This document shows, piece after piece, positions 44,837-55,582 of a stretch of 64,000 nucleotides of DNA; the first letter of the stretch is position 1; each line of letters begins with the position of its first letter. The position numbers and the translations under genes are program-made. The stretch lies in contig JAGTXO010000016.1 of the NCBI GenBank assembly GCA_019448385.1, positions 62,001 through 126,000 of the forward strand, written 5' to 3'. The notes beneath the pieces were generated by a model. The model saw only the letters and a list, made by a program, of their open reading frames with translations, ran no database searches and was not told where the DNA came from. Origin of the DNA: Diacronema lutheri. Its lineage: Eukaryota; Haptophyta; Pavlovophyceae; Pavlovales; Pavlovaceae.

Positions 44837-47800
44837 TCATGACCGATCGGCCCTGCCTTGGTCGTCGGCGGCGCCGGCCGCACCGTCGATTGCGGCGGCT
44901 GCCAATTCGGCCGCGTGCGCCACCCGCGCGAGCTCGTCTAGCACGGTGGGGTAGAGCGCGCGCACGGTCTCGTTGAACGCGGACGTGCTCGCGATCTCGA
45001 CCAGCCTCAAGACGAGCCGCCGGTCGCTTGCGCGTGGCTCGTCGCAGTACATGACATGGAACGCGTCGACCGCCGCGAGCAGCGCGCTGCGCCCGCGCTC
45101 GTCGGCAACGACGGGCAGTACGCGCACCATGTCCTGCCCGCCGCCCGTCAGCCACCAGACGAAGATCTCCATCGTCGGCCACAGCCGCTCGAAGAGCGAT
45201 GGCGACGCGAGGACGAGCAGCCGCGACGAGCGCGCGAGCCGCACGGGCAGGTGCTCGAGCGAGCGGAGCGCGGCCGCGTGGCTCCGCTCCGCAGCGCCCG
45301 CGGCGGTAATCTCGCCATCTGCACGCTGCGCCGACGAGGCGAAGGCTCGCGACGTACGCGCTGCCGCCAGCCGCGCAGCGTGCACGGCGCCACCCGTGTC
45401 GCCGTTGCGACCCGCTGCCTCCGAAACGGGTCGCGAGCCGCTCGCCGCCGGTGTGGGCGCGTGCGGCTGACACGCCGGCGGCGGGTCGCAGAGGCTGCTG
45501 ACGAACGCGACGGGTGGCCTGCCCTTGGCCTGCTCAAAGTCGCGCGCAAACTGGCGCAGAGCGGCGAGCTTGAGGTGCGCTTCGTCCTCACCGTGCACGA
45601 CGTAGCCGTCGTAGGTGCGCACCGCCACTGTGTGCGTGCGCGCGAGCGCGCCGAGCTGCTCGTCGCGCTCCGTCATCAGAGCGGCAGTCTGCGCCGGCGT
45701 GTTGGCAGGGGGCGGCGCTGCCTCCTGGCGCGCAGCGGCGCCCGTCACACGGCCCTCGACGCTCGCCGAGCGCAACAGCGCGGGCACGGCCCTGCGCATC
45801 GAAGCGGGCGTGCTCGTGAGCGCGGACGGGCGTTTGGACGCGCTGTCGGCGGATCGGCGCGGCGCGGTGTGCAGCCCGCGTGCCGAGTCGCTCGTTCTGC
45901 TCCTCGCCCTGGCCGGCCGCGCGTACGGGCGCGCGGCGTCAACCGCCGCCCACGCTTTGCCCACGGCGTCGAGCCCGGCGGCGTCGAGCACGACGCCGCG
46001 CAATGCCGCGCGCGCCAAGGCGTGCAGCTCGGCCACGTCTCGCGCGCCCTCGGCCGAACCGTACCCAACGAGCGGCGCTAGCGACGCGACGACGCCCTGC
46101 ACGCCGCTGCCCGGCGCCGCGATCAGCGCCTGCGCGCGCCGCTGCAGCCGCGGCGACGCGGCGAAGGCGGCGAAGAGCACCTCGGCCGGGATCGGCGCGA
46201 AGACGAGGAAGACAACCAGCGCGCCGCGCGCGTCGCCCTCGGCGGCGATGGTCTCGCGCAGACTGCCGCTCAACGCTCGGCCAATGAAGGCCACCGCATG
46301 CACGAGCGCGACACCTGAGAAGAGGAGAACGAGGCTCCGCCATTGTGCGGGCAACAGTCGCTGCACGTCCGTTCGGTACCGCCAGAGCCACACGTGCCGG
46401 CACACGAGCACGACAGCGTTGGTGGCGATCTGCAGCAGCGCCGCGAGCGCGATGGTACGCTCGTCCGCGTCATGTGCGTCCCCAGCCGCCCAGCCGGCCC
46501 ACAGGCTGGGTGCGAGGCGTGCGACCGTGAGGGCGTACGGCACGGTCGCGCCGACAATCATCGCGTCGCCAAAGAGGATGGCGGCGATCAGGCGCGTGAG
46601 GTGCTCGGGCACGGGCTGGAAGCAAAGCGTGATCAGGTTGCCCGTCACGCCGAACCCGACCACAAGCACGAGCGCGCGCGCGCGGTCAAACACAACGTTC
46701 GACGCGCGCGCGAGCGCAACGCCTGATTGCGCGACGGGCGCGGCTCGCAGCCCGCCAGAACCGCTCGTGTCGGTCGTCGAGATGAAGAGCGCGAGCACGG
46801 CCGCTCACACGGACACCGCGAGCGCGAGCACGCGCAGCATCACGACCGTCTGGCGCACGCGCGCTGCGGCGACAGACTGCGCGAGCAGCTCGGCGGTGAG
46901 CTCATGCGACGCCGTGCCGTCGGCCGAGCGCAGTCGGTCGGCGTGGAGCAGCTCGACGATGGCTGCGGAGGAGAGGCGCGGGGCCAACGGGCCGCGCAGC
47001 TGCTCCTGCTGCATGGCGATGGACTGCTGCCAGCCCGAGGCGCGCTGCCGCCCCGTGCCGGCGCGAAGGGACGCGCGGCCCATGGCTGCACTCGGGGAAC
47101 TGATTTCTGGTGGCAGCACGCTGAGCACGGCACTGGACGAGCCGTCCGCCGCATCGACAAGGCCGCGTGCGCGCGTGCGCAGCGCGGCAGCTGACTGCGC
47201 CCCCCGCCGCCGCGTCAGCGGCGGCGTGCCGCGCGCAGACGGCGCGGGCGTGGCGCACGGCTCCGACGGCTGCGCGCCGCACGCGCTGGGGCACGCGCGC
47301 GGCTGCGGCGGGCTGGCGCTTGGCGCGCCCGGGCAGCGCTGCTCGCCGTGCGCCGCCAAAGCAAAGCTCGCGCCTAGCGGATGCACGGCTGCGCCGGCGC
47401 GCGCGCGCGCGCTGAGCTGCCACGAGTGCGGCGATGCGCGGTGTGGCGCGGCGGGGTCACTGTCGATGAGAGCCACCGAGTGGTACGTCTCGCGCAGCAG
47501 GTTGTGCACCGATCGCACGTCGATCGCGTGCGCGGCACTGAGCAGCAGCCGGTGCGAGACGCCCTTCACGACCACCTCGGCGCCGGGCGAGAACCAGTCG
47601 GATGTTGACGGCAAGACGGTCATCGCCGCGATCACTGCGTGGCACGCGGCGCGCGCGCGCGAGTGGTGAGCGCGCGGGCGGCGCGCACAGCGGCAGTGCA
47701 ACAACAGCGTCCGGCGAGCCAAGCGCCGGGCATCGCTCACTGCAGGGCAGACACCAACGCGCGGTGGGCGGTGCGCGGCGAGCGGCGCGCAAAGGCACGG

Positions 47801-48804
47801 GGCGCAGCGAGGCGCACCGTCGTACGGCTTGACGAAACCGTTGAGATGGGCGAGGATGTTTGCGCCCTCGCCGAGCCCAGCGAGCGCCTTGCGCTCAAAG
47901 TCGGCGCCATTGACGCCGCAAAAGGTGGCAAAGTACCACGCTTTGTCGCAACGGGCGGGCAGCTGGCCGGCACACAGCTTCTTCCACAAGCCCGCCAGGC
48001 CCAAGAACTGCGCGTTGGCGAGGTAGCGCAACACCTCCGATTTGGTGCGCACGGCGAAGGAGCGCGCGAGCTGCATCGGCAGCAGCTGCGCGCGCGCGAC
48101 GGCGTGGAGGCGCAGTGAGGCCCGGGGCAGGACGCGGCCGGGGCGCGCGCGCGCGCGTGCACGCACCGGCACCGCGTCGCGGCTGACGATGCTCATCCGG
48201 ATGCCGTGCGCGAAGGAAAAGTTGTACACCACGTCGGCCGCGGCCGGGTCAAAGGCGTTGTTTTGCGACGTGTCAGGCGCGTAGCCGTACGGCGCGGCGG
48301 CGTCGAGGATGAGGCCGCCCTGGATGGCGACGGCGCACACCTTGCGCCGCACGAGCGCCGGCTGTGCGATCACGAGGTCGGCAAAGTCGCGCAGCCCCGA
48401 GATGAGCAGCATCGTGATCGCGCGCGGCGCGGCGCGCGCGAGCGTGCGCGAGAGGAGCGCCGCGCCATCGAGCAGGCGCGACGGGTCGACGGCGTCAAAG
48501 CCGCGCATCGCGCACTCGTGCGGCTGCTCGGCCTGCACGACGCCGAGCGAGCCGATGCCGACGGGCACGGCCGGCTCGCCGACGCGGTCGAGGATGAGCC
48601 GCGCGAGTTGCGCGCGCCGCGCGGGCTGGCCGCCGCCGTTCGCGACAACAGCAGCAAGGCGGATGCGCCCACGGCGGTGCGGATGCGCCCACGGCGGTGC
48701 GCCATTGCGAGCACGAGCAGCGCCTTCACGTCGTCGGGGTCGGGGCCCAGGTCGGTCACGAGCGCGACCTCCGCGACCGGGGGCGCGAAGGTGCTGTCCC
48801 ACAT
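44837..48804 (-). pseudogene. disrupted nucleoside hydrolase-TM-TIR-like gene
   Basis: Segments 48804-48167, 48085-47818 and 47634-44837 match the gene at 55583-59591 along its length. The N-terminus has VTDLGPDPDDVKALLVLA (nucleoside hydrolase Asp cluster). Conserved downstream elements are NGGGQP, LRYLANAQFLGL, VKPYD|VIAAM, LLRETYHSVAL, several TM segments and a TIR-like end (RLLVLASPSLF, RLWPTMEIFVWW). Two lesions are visible. A perfect 20-bp tandem duplication (48661-48700) shifts the frame; removing one copy restores MAHRRGRIRLAAVVANGGGQ. An in-frame TGA at 46807-46805 sits inside a TM segment whose reading continues on both sides (VLALAVSV * AAVLALFIS). It could be a pseudogene, two assembly errors, or, for the TGA alone, recoding. 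Confidence 0.7.
48661..48700. repeat. perfect 20-bp tandem duplication causing a frameshift
   Basis: ggatgcgcccacggcggtgc occurs twice back to back. Twenty bases is not a multiple of three, so one copy puts the rest of the nucleoside hydrolase-like gene out of frame. Confidence 0.97.
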
Positions 48805-49348
48805 GCGGCCGATTCGGTGCGCTCGGCAGCGCAGGGTGAGGCCAGGGACGCGTCCGAGACCTCGCCGCCGCGCGACGGGCAGCGCGGGGCGCCCTCGGTC
48901 GTTGGGGCAGTGCGAGGCTCGATCACTAATAAGGCCCGTTGCTACTCACATGCTTCGTCCCGATTTGCAAGGACAATGTCATAACAGTCATACTGTTATC
49001 GGGTAATTCTTGATGGGGTGTATTTGTTGGATCGCCAGCAATAATCAGGGATTGCAGTTTGCACGGCTCCTATACAAAGGCGCACAGGGTCGAGGCGACT
49101 CTGTGAACGTTCGTCGCGCCAGATGACGAGTCCGCGGCCGGCGCTCGTGCGTGCCGCCGTCGCGTTTGCAGGCGTGGACAACGCCGGCGACAACCCAGTC
49201 TACCACTCCGTCCGCAGGAGCGGCGCTGTCCCCCGCTGATCCGGCGCTACCTGTCGCGCGGCTGTTGAAGTCAGCCCCTCGGGGACGCCGGCTTTGAAAC
49301 CGACCTTCTCACGGGGAGAAGGCCGCGGAGAGTTGGGCGCCGGGCGTG
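48805..49348. other. intergenic region between divergent genes
   Basis: Lies between the disrupted nucleoside hydrolase-like gene (-) and the kinase-LOV gene (+). The stretch 48920-49060 is clearly AT-richer than the rest of the window and carries a perfect palindrome at 48981-48999. No gene is seen. Confidence 0.6.
48981..48999. promoter_or_regulatory. perfect 8-bp inverted repeat in divergent promoter region
   Basis: ataacagt-cat-actgttat: eight paired bases around a three-base centre, in an AT-rich island between two divergent signalling genes. Shape and place suit a binding site for a dimeric regulator. No factor can be named. Confidence 0.35.
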
Positions 49349-52281
49349 ATGCCCAGCCTCACGGCGGCGCCGGCGCACCCACAGCGGGCGCTGACGCGCG
49401 ACGACTTTGAGACGCTCTCGCTCTGCGGCTCGGGCGAGTACGGCCGCGTCCTGATGGTCCGCTGCGTCTTCAACGGCCAGATCTACGCGATGAAGGCGCG
49501 GCGCGCCGGCGCGCGCGCGGCGGGGTATCGGGGCGGAGGATGCGGGCGAGGCTCACCGGCTGCGCGAACCAGCATCGCGTGCACGCAGCCACCCGCTCAT
49601 GCGCGCTTCTCCGCCCTCCGCCATAACGCGCGCGCCTGCTGCGCCTCAGGTGATCGCGAAGACCAACCTCGTGCTGCGCGGGCAGACGTCGATCGCGCAG
49701 GCGATCGCCGAGTCGGAGATCTTGCAGACGGTTCGCCACCCGTACATCGTCTCGCTCCATTTCGCCTTTCAGGACCAGGAGCACCTCTACCTCGTGATGG
49801 ACTATGCGGGCGGAGGCGACCTCTTTGCCCTCATCGAGGCAAGACACACGCGCGCGCGCGCGCGCGCGCGTGCGCGCACGCGGCGGCGGTGGCGGTTGCG
49901 GCGGCGCTTCCGCCGCCCGCCGCCCACGCGCCCGGCACCACGTCTCGCGCACTTGCCCCGCGCGTCGCGCCGCCGACCGCCGCGCCGCCAGGCGAAACGG
50001 TCGTTGCCCGAGGCGTGGGTGAAGCTGTATGCCGCCGAGGTGGTGCTCGCGATCGACCACTGCCACCAGCAGGGGATCGTGTACCGCGACCTCAAGCCGG
50101 AGAACGTCATGGTTGGACTTGATGGGCACTTGATGCTCACCGACTTTGGCCTCGCCAAGCGGCTGCGCGGCGGCGCCAACTCGGCCAACGCCGACACGCG
50201 CGCGGCGGCCGCCGGCGCGGCGGTTGCAGCGGGCGGCGCGCCGCTCTCCGCCGAGGCGATGGCGGCGCTGTACGTGCAGGAGTCGGACGACCGGCGTGGC
50301 TCGACGACGGGCACGATCTGCGGCACGCCCTCGTACCTCGCACCCGAGATTTTGAAAGGCGACAAATACGGCTTCGCCGTTGATTGGTGGACCATAGGTT
50401 GCCTCATCTACGAGATGGCTACCGGCGAGACGCCGTTCCGCGGCTCGACGCTCGCGCAGATGGCGCAGAAGATTTGCGCGGGCGAGCTCTTCTTGCACTC
50501 GTCGCTCCCGCCCACGCTCTCGTCCCTCGTCCGCATGTTCTTGCGCACCGACCCGGCGAAGCGGCTCGGCGTTGGCAAGGAGGGCCTTGCGCGCATCCAG
50601 GGCCACCCCTTCTTCCACGGCGTCGACTGGGACCGGCTGCGCGCCAAGACGCTCGCCGCGCCGTACGTGCCGCAGTCGGACGACGCGCTGCCCGGCGCGC
50701 GCGGCTCCAAGGCCGACAAGGCCGTCGCGCAGCTCGACCCGGCGCTCGGCGGCGGCGCGGACGCGGACGGCGCGGCCGCCGGCGGTGGCGCAAAGGGCAC
50801 GCGCCACGTGCCGCGCGCCGAGGACGGGTACCAGATGCTCGAGGCGAATTTCAAGGACTTTGCCGCGGCGGACACGGCGGCGGCGGCGCGCGACGGCGCC
50901 GGCGGCGCTGCCGCCGACGGCCACGCGTCCGAGTTTGCGTCCGAGTACGATGGCGGCGGCGAGGCGCGGTCGGAGCTGGGCGCGCTCTCGCTCGAGCTGT
51001 CGCTTGGCGGCAATCTGATCGCGCTCTCGGCGGGGCTGCTCCGGCTGCTCAGGTGGGGCGACAAGGAGTGCCGCGACGAGCTGGTGGGCACGCCCCTCCT
51101 CGCCGCGCCCTTCATCGTGCCGCACGACCGGCCGGCGCTCGAGCGCGCCCTCACCGCGTCCGTCGAGCGCGCGCGCTCGCTCGGCGCGCGCGACGCGCAC
51201 TCGATCGCGCTCCTCGCGTCCGAGGCGACGCCCGAGGCGCTGATCCGCGTGCGACCGCGCGACGCGCTCGCGCTGGGTGGCGCGCCGGCCGCTGCCGCCG
51301 ACGCGCCGCCCGCGCCCCCCGCCGCTGTCGGCGCCGACGCGGGCGCGGCGGATGGCGGCGCGCACGGCGAGGCGGGCGCGGCTGTGGCCGCGGCCGAGTC
51401 GGCGCGCCTCGACGCGGAGCTCGCGGACGGCGCGCAGCGCTGGCTACACTGCACGCTCGACGTGCTCCTCGTCGACCACCGCACCAGGCGCGCCTCGAAC
51501 GTGCTCGACGCCAAGGCCGCCAAGGCGGCCGCTGACGGCGACAACGCGACGGTGGGCGGCGAGCGCGTGCTTCGCATCATCGTGCACGCCACCGACCGCA
51601 CGCTGCACGAGCGGAACAAGGCGATCGTTGCGCGGCGGTACCGGTGGGCGTACATCGAGAAGCGGCAGGGCGACGACCTTGCCGCGCTTCTCGATCCGGC
51701 GCTCGCCTTCAACGAGTCGCGCACGCGCGCGGCGCTCGCCGTGCGCGGCGGCAACCAGTCCAAGGGCGGCTTCGACTCGTACGTCGCACGGCGCGACCGC
51801 TTCGTGACGGCCTTCCCGGACATGGTCCACTCGCTCCTCTCCCTCGATGTATCGGACGACGGTTCGCAGGTCGTAACGCACTGGACATGGTCCGGTACGC
51901 ACCTCGGCGCGTACAGGGCACCGGACTATGACGGCCGGCCGCTCGTGATGCCCGCGACGGGCGCGCGCGTGCAGTGCTCGGGCGTGTCGATCGACAACGT
52001 GAAGAACGGGCTGATCACGCAGCACTCGGCCTTCTACGACGAGGCGGACCTGCGCGCACAGATCATGCGCCACCTGCCCCTCGCCTCGCCCGCGCTCCGC
52101 GCGCTCGGCGCGCCCACCAACGCCGGCGGCGCGGCGTACGCGGCCCCGCAGCGCGCGCTCGCGCACCTCAAACGCGAGCGTGTGCGCACGGCGCACATGG
52201 ATTCGGTCATGCACGCGCGCCTGGCGGCGAGCGCGGCGAATGAACGCACGAGCGGCGGCGGCGGCGGCACCGCCGCGCCCA

Positions 52282-52318
<37 letters not shown>

Positions 52319-55303
52319 GAGCAGCCCGCTCGTCAGCCTCGGCTCCTTCTCGGCGATGCTCGCGGGGCCGACGGTCGGCGGAGGCGGGCACGCGCAGGAC
52401 TGGGGGCTCGCGACGGCGACGACGCCCGTCGCGCGCGCGCGCACGGACTCTGCGCATCTGTCCGGACAGGGTATGGCGCCGATGCTCCTCCCGCCCGGAT
52501 TGTCCGGACACATGGGCACGGGCGGAGGCGGCGCGCTTGGCAGCGGCCACGCGTCGCCGTCCGCGCTGCCCACGCACGCGGCGGCGGGCGCGCCCGCCGC
52601 CGACGACGGCGGCGCGCTCGCGCTCGCGCTGCCGCCCGCGCTCGGCGCCGAGCCGCAGGCGTCCGACGTCGTCGCGCTGCCCGCGCGCGCCGTGCTCGCG
52701 ATGGTTGCGGCGAGCTGCGGCGATGGTCTAACCGTCGTCGACGGATCGGGCACGGCACCCATCGTGCGCGCCGCGTGCGAGTGGGCGCGTGTGCGCGTGT
52801 GCGCGTGTGCGCGTGTGCGCGTGTGCGCGTGTGCGCGTGTGCGAGTGTGCGAGTGTGCGGGTGTGCGGGTGTGCGGGTGTGCGAGTGTGCGGGTGTGCGG
52901 GTGTGCGAGTGTGCGGGTGTGCGAGTGTGCGGGTGTGCTGGTGTGCGGGTGTGCGTGCGCGCGCGCGGCCGGCGTCACGCGCGCGCCGTGCGCGGTGCGC
53001 GCCGACGCGCGCCTCCCGCCACCCCTCCCGCCCCCCCCCCCCCCCCCCCCCCCTCCCCCGCTTCCATCCATACACACACCGCGCATCGCGGTAGATCCTC
53101 TTTGCGAACCGCGCGTTCGAGCAGATGAGCGGGTACACGGCCGCTGAGCTGAAAGCGAGTCCGCTCGGCCTTGGGTTGCTCACCGGGCACGACACGTCCG
53201 TCGCCGCGCTCGCGCAGCTCAGCCGCGGGCTGCGTTCGGGCCAGCCGGCGCGCGTGCTGCTCGTGCATTACGACCGCTCGCGCCGCCGCTTCCTCAACCT
53301 CGTCTCCGCCTCGCCCGTCGGGCCGAGCGACGCGCTCGTCGGCGCCTTCCGCCGGCGCGCGGCCATCTCCGCCGCGGCGGCGGCCGAGGCGATCGCCAAC
53401 GACGACGACGAGGAGAACGCGCTGCAGAACGCGGACGCGCTCCTCGAGGCGAGCCGCACCGACGCGCGCTCACTCAAGCTGCTCTCGCGCGGGCAGCTCT
53501 TCTGCGTGTCGCATCAGGACCTGTCGCACACGCCGCTCGAGGAGGAGGCGCGTGGGCACGTGCAGCAGCACCCGCACTACCACGCGCTCGCCGCCGCGGC
53601 CGCGCAGCCGCCGCCCGGCCTGCCCGTCGAGCGGCCGCCGCGCGTGCCCTCGCGCTGGGGCTCGGGCACCGAGCCGCCGGCCGCCGCCGCCAAGCCCGCG
53701 TCGCTCCACGCGCAGCCTTTGGACGCGCACGGCGTGCGCACGGGCGCACTCGTGCCAATCACGCGCGCCGTCTCTGCCAACGGCTTGGCGTGCGCTCCGC
53801 TGGCGTCGGCCGCGGCGATCGCCGCGACGGCGGCGCTGAGCGCGCCCCTCGCCCGGCCGCCGACCACGCCGCCGCACCCCTTGCCGGGCGCACCGCCCAG
53901 CTGCGGCGCGATCACGAGCAAGACAGTCCTGCCACCCGGCTCAGCGATGGCGCCGGGTACGCACGCGCGCGGCACGCCCAATGGCGGCGTGAAGCCGCCG
54001 CGCTCTGCCGGCGTCGCGTCGGCCGCCGCGCTCGCCGCCGAGGCGGCAAAGGTGCACCCGCTCGGCGTGCCGCGCAGGATGGGCGCGGTGCTCTCCGCGG
54101 CGCTGTTGCAGAGGCTCGTCGCCGACGGCCTGCCCGAGCTCGACGCGGCGGACGCGGCGTCGAGCGCGCAGCTCTCGTCGCTCGGCGTCGTGCGCTCCGC
54201 CTCGCACGCGTCGCACGGCACGCGCGCCGCCGCCGCTGCCGTCGCCGTCGCCTGCAGCGCGCCGTCAACGGGCTGCGCCAGCGAACCGCGCGAGCACGAC
54301 GCGTGCGTGGAGGGCAGCACGCGGTCGGTGGCGGGCGCGCCGCTGCCCGTGCAGCTCGACGAGCTGCTGCTGCGCGCGTGCCTCGAGGGCTCGCGCCTGT
54401 CGGTCGTCGTCTCGCGCGTCGCCGCGCCCGACCAGCTCGGCAGCGCGGAGCAGCCGATCGTCGCTGTCAACGAGGGATTCGAGGTGCTGCGCGACGCGCG
54501 CGCCCGCGGCGGCAGCGTTCGCTCCGCGCGGCCGGGCCGCGCCGCGGGCGCGCGCGTCGCGCCGCTCAGCGCGCCGCGCCCTCGCCGCGCCCTCGCCGCG
54601 CCCTCGCCGCGCCCTCACCACGCCCTCGCCGCGCCCTCGCCGCGCCCTCGCCGCGCCCTCGCCGCGCCCTCGCCGCGCCCTCGCCGCGCCCTCGCCGCGC
54701 TGTGCCGCTCGCGCGCTAGGCGCTGACGGGTTATTTGTCCGAGGAGGCGGTTGGGCGCAACTGCCGCTTCCTGCAGACGGACGCAACGGACCCGCTCGCG
54801 GTTGGCGCGGTCAAGGGTGCCGTCACCTCGCACTCGGTGACGCGCGTGCACCTGCACAACGCCACCTATGGTGCGCGCGCGCACGCGCGCGCGGAGAGCC
54901 GGCGGAGAGCCGGGGGAGGGCCGTGTGACGTGCGTGCGCGCGCGGCTTGGTGGGCGCTGCACGCGCTCACCACGCGCTTTCTTCCCCATCCCCCCCCCCC
55001 CCCCCCCCCCCCTTCCCCTTCTCAGAGGGGCGTGGCTTCTGGAATGTGCTCTCGCTGCACCCCGTCAATCTCAACCGTGCAGACGAGGATGGCGGTTGGC
55101 GGCTGCCGAGCGCGCGCTCAGACTCTGGCGCTGCGCTCGCCGCCGATAGGCACGGGTCGGTCGCCGAGCGCGCCGAGCGCGCGGCTAGGGCCGACTACAT
55201 GGTTGGCATCCAAACGGAGGTTTCGCGCTCCGAGTTGGGCGACATCCTCGCTGAAGCCGCACGATGGCGCACGCGCGCTGACATTTTGCCGCCGCTCTTG
55301 TAG
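49349..55303 (+). CDS. AGC kinase with PAS, SnoaL-like, LOV-like and LOV domains (kinase-first LOV receptor)
   Basis: Exons 49349-49495, 49650-49838, 49992-52763, 53095-54483, 54720-54870, 55026-55303; 1641 residues. Kinase: GSGEYG (28-33), YAMK (Lys49), YRDLKPEN (143-150), DFG (163-165), an enlarged activation loop, CGTPSYLAPE and a C-tail with NFKDF. A PAS-like region follows (about 446-660; LLRLLRWGDKECRDELVG). Next is a SnoaL-like domain (about 695-800; THWTWSGTHLG, PATGARVQ). A PAS/LOV-like domain (ILFANRAFEQMSGYTAAEL) lacks the photoactive Cys. The last domain is a canonical LOV: ALTGYLSEEAVGRNCRFLQ (Cys1514), VHLHNATYEGRGFWNVL and MVGIQTEV keep the Cys, two Asn and Gln flavin contacts. 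Inference: a blue-light-controlled kinase with the reverse order to phototropins. The atg at 49349 is the first good start. Confidence 0.88.
49496..49649 (+). other. GC-AG intron in kinase-LOV gene
   Basis: Donor atgaag|gcgcgg, acceptor cctcag|gtgatc, phase 0. The join YAMK|VIAKTNLVLRGQ restores the ATP-binding strand. No GT lies where it could keep the conserved Lys. Confidence 0.8.
49839..49991 (+). other. GC-AG intron in kinase-LOV gene
   Basis: Donor atcgag|gcaaga matches the usual GC-AG donor consensus; acceptor gccag|gcgaaa. The join ALIE|AKRSLPEAWVKLY restores the family spacing. The intron is a multiple of three and open, so retention would insert an Arg-rich stretch. Confidence 0.75.
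52787..52956 (+). repeat. gtgtgcg-type microsatellite in kinase-LOV intron
   Basis: An eight-base pattern gtgtgcgn in which the last base changes from c to a and g along the array. It lies within intron 52764-53094, which also has a C-run near 53030-53058 before the acceptor. Confidence 0.9.
54578..54704 (+). repeat. 11-bp tandem repeat in kinase-LOV intron
   Basis: About eleven copies of gccctcgccgc (one variant, ccctcaccacg) in intron 54484-54719. This intron splits the LOV core between GFE and ALTGY. Confidence 0.9.
54991..55012 (+). repeat. C-homopolymer as polypyrimidine tract of LOV intron
   Basis: About 20 C followed by ttccccttctcag and the acceptor of intron 54871-55025. This is the clearest case of a C-run at the normal pyrimidine-tract position. 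Confidence 0.85.
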
Positions 55304-55582
55304 ACGCCGCAGTGACCGCACGTGCGCGGGTGCAAGCTGCATTTGCGCGGGTGTGCCATCAGGCGCGCGTCCTGGGTGCGAACCCATGCGCCTGAGGCGC
55401 CTTGTCACTTTCGCGGCGCCCTTTGCGGCCACGGGAATGTCAGCCCTCGTTGTCGAGCATGCGGAAAATGGGCGGGGGCCGCCATGGTCCACTCTAACTG
55501 ACCCGCTTATTCATCCAATAATGTGGGGGTACACACCCATCTCCCTTTACGACCCTATCCACGAAATTCATCAGCGAGCAGG

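Noticed and set aside
55365-55405. tRNA T-arm-like hairpin (tgggtgcgaaccca)
   Set aside because: No acceptor stem, D-arm or anticodon arm of the right length can be folded around it on either strand.
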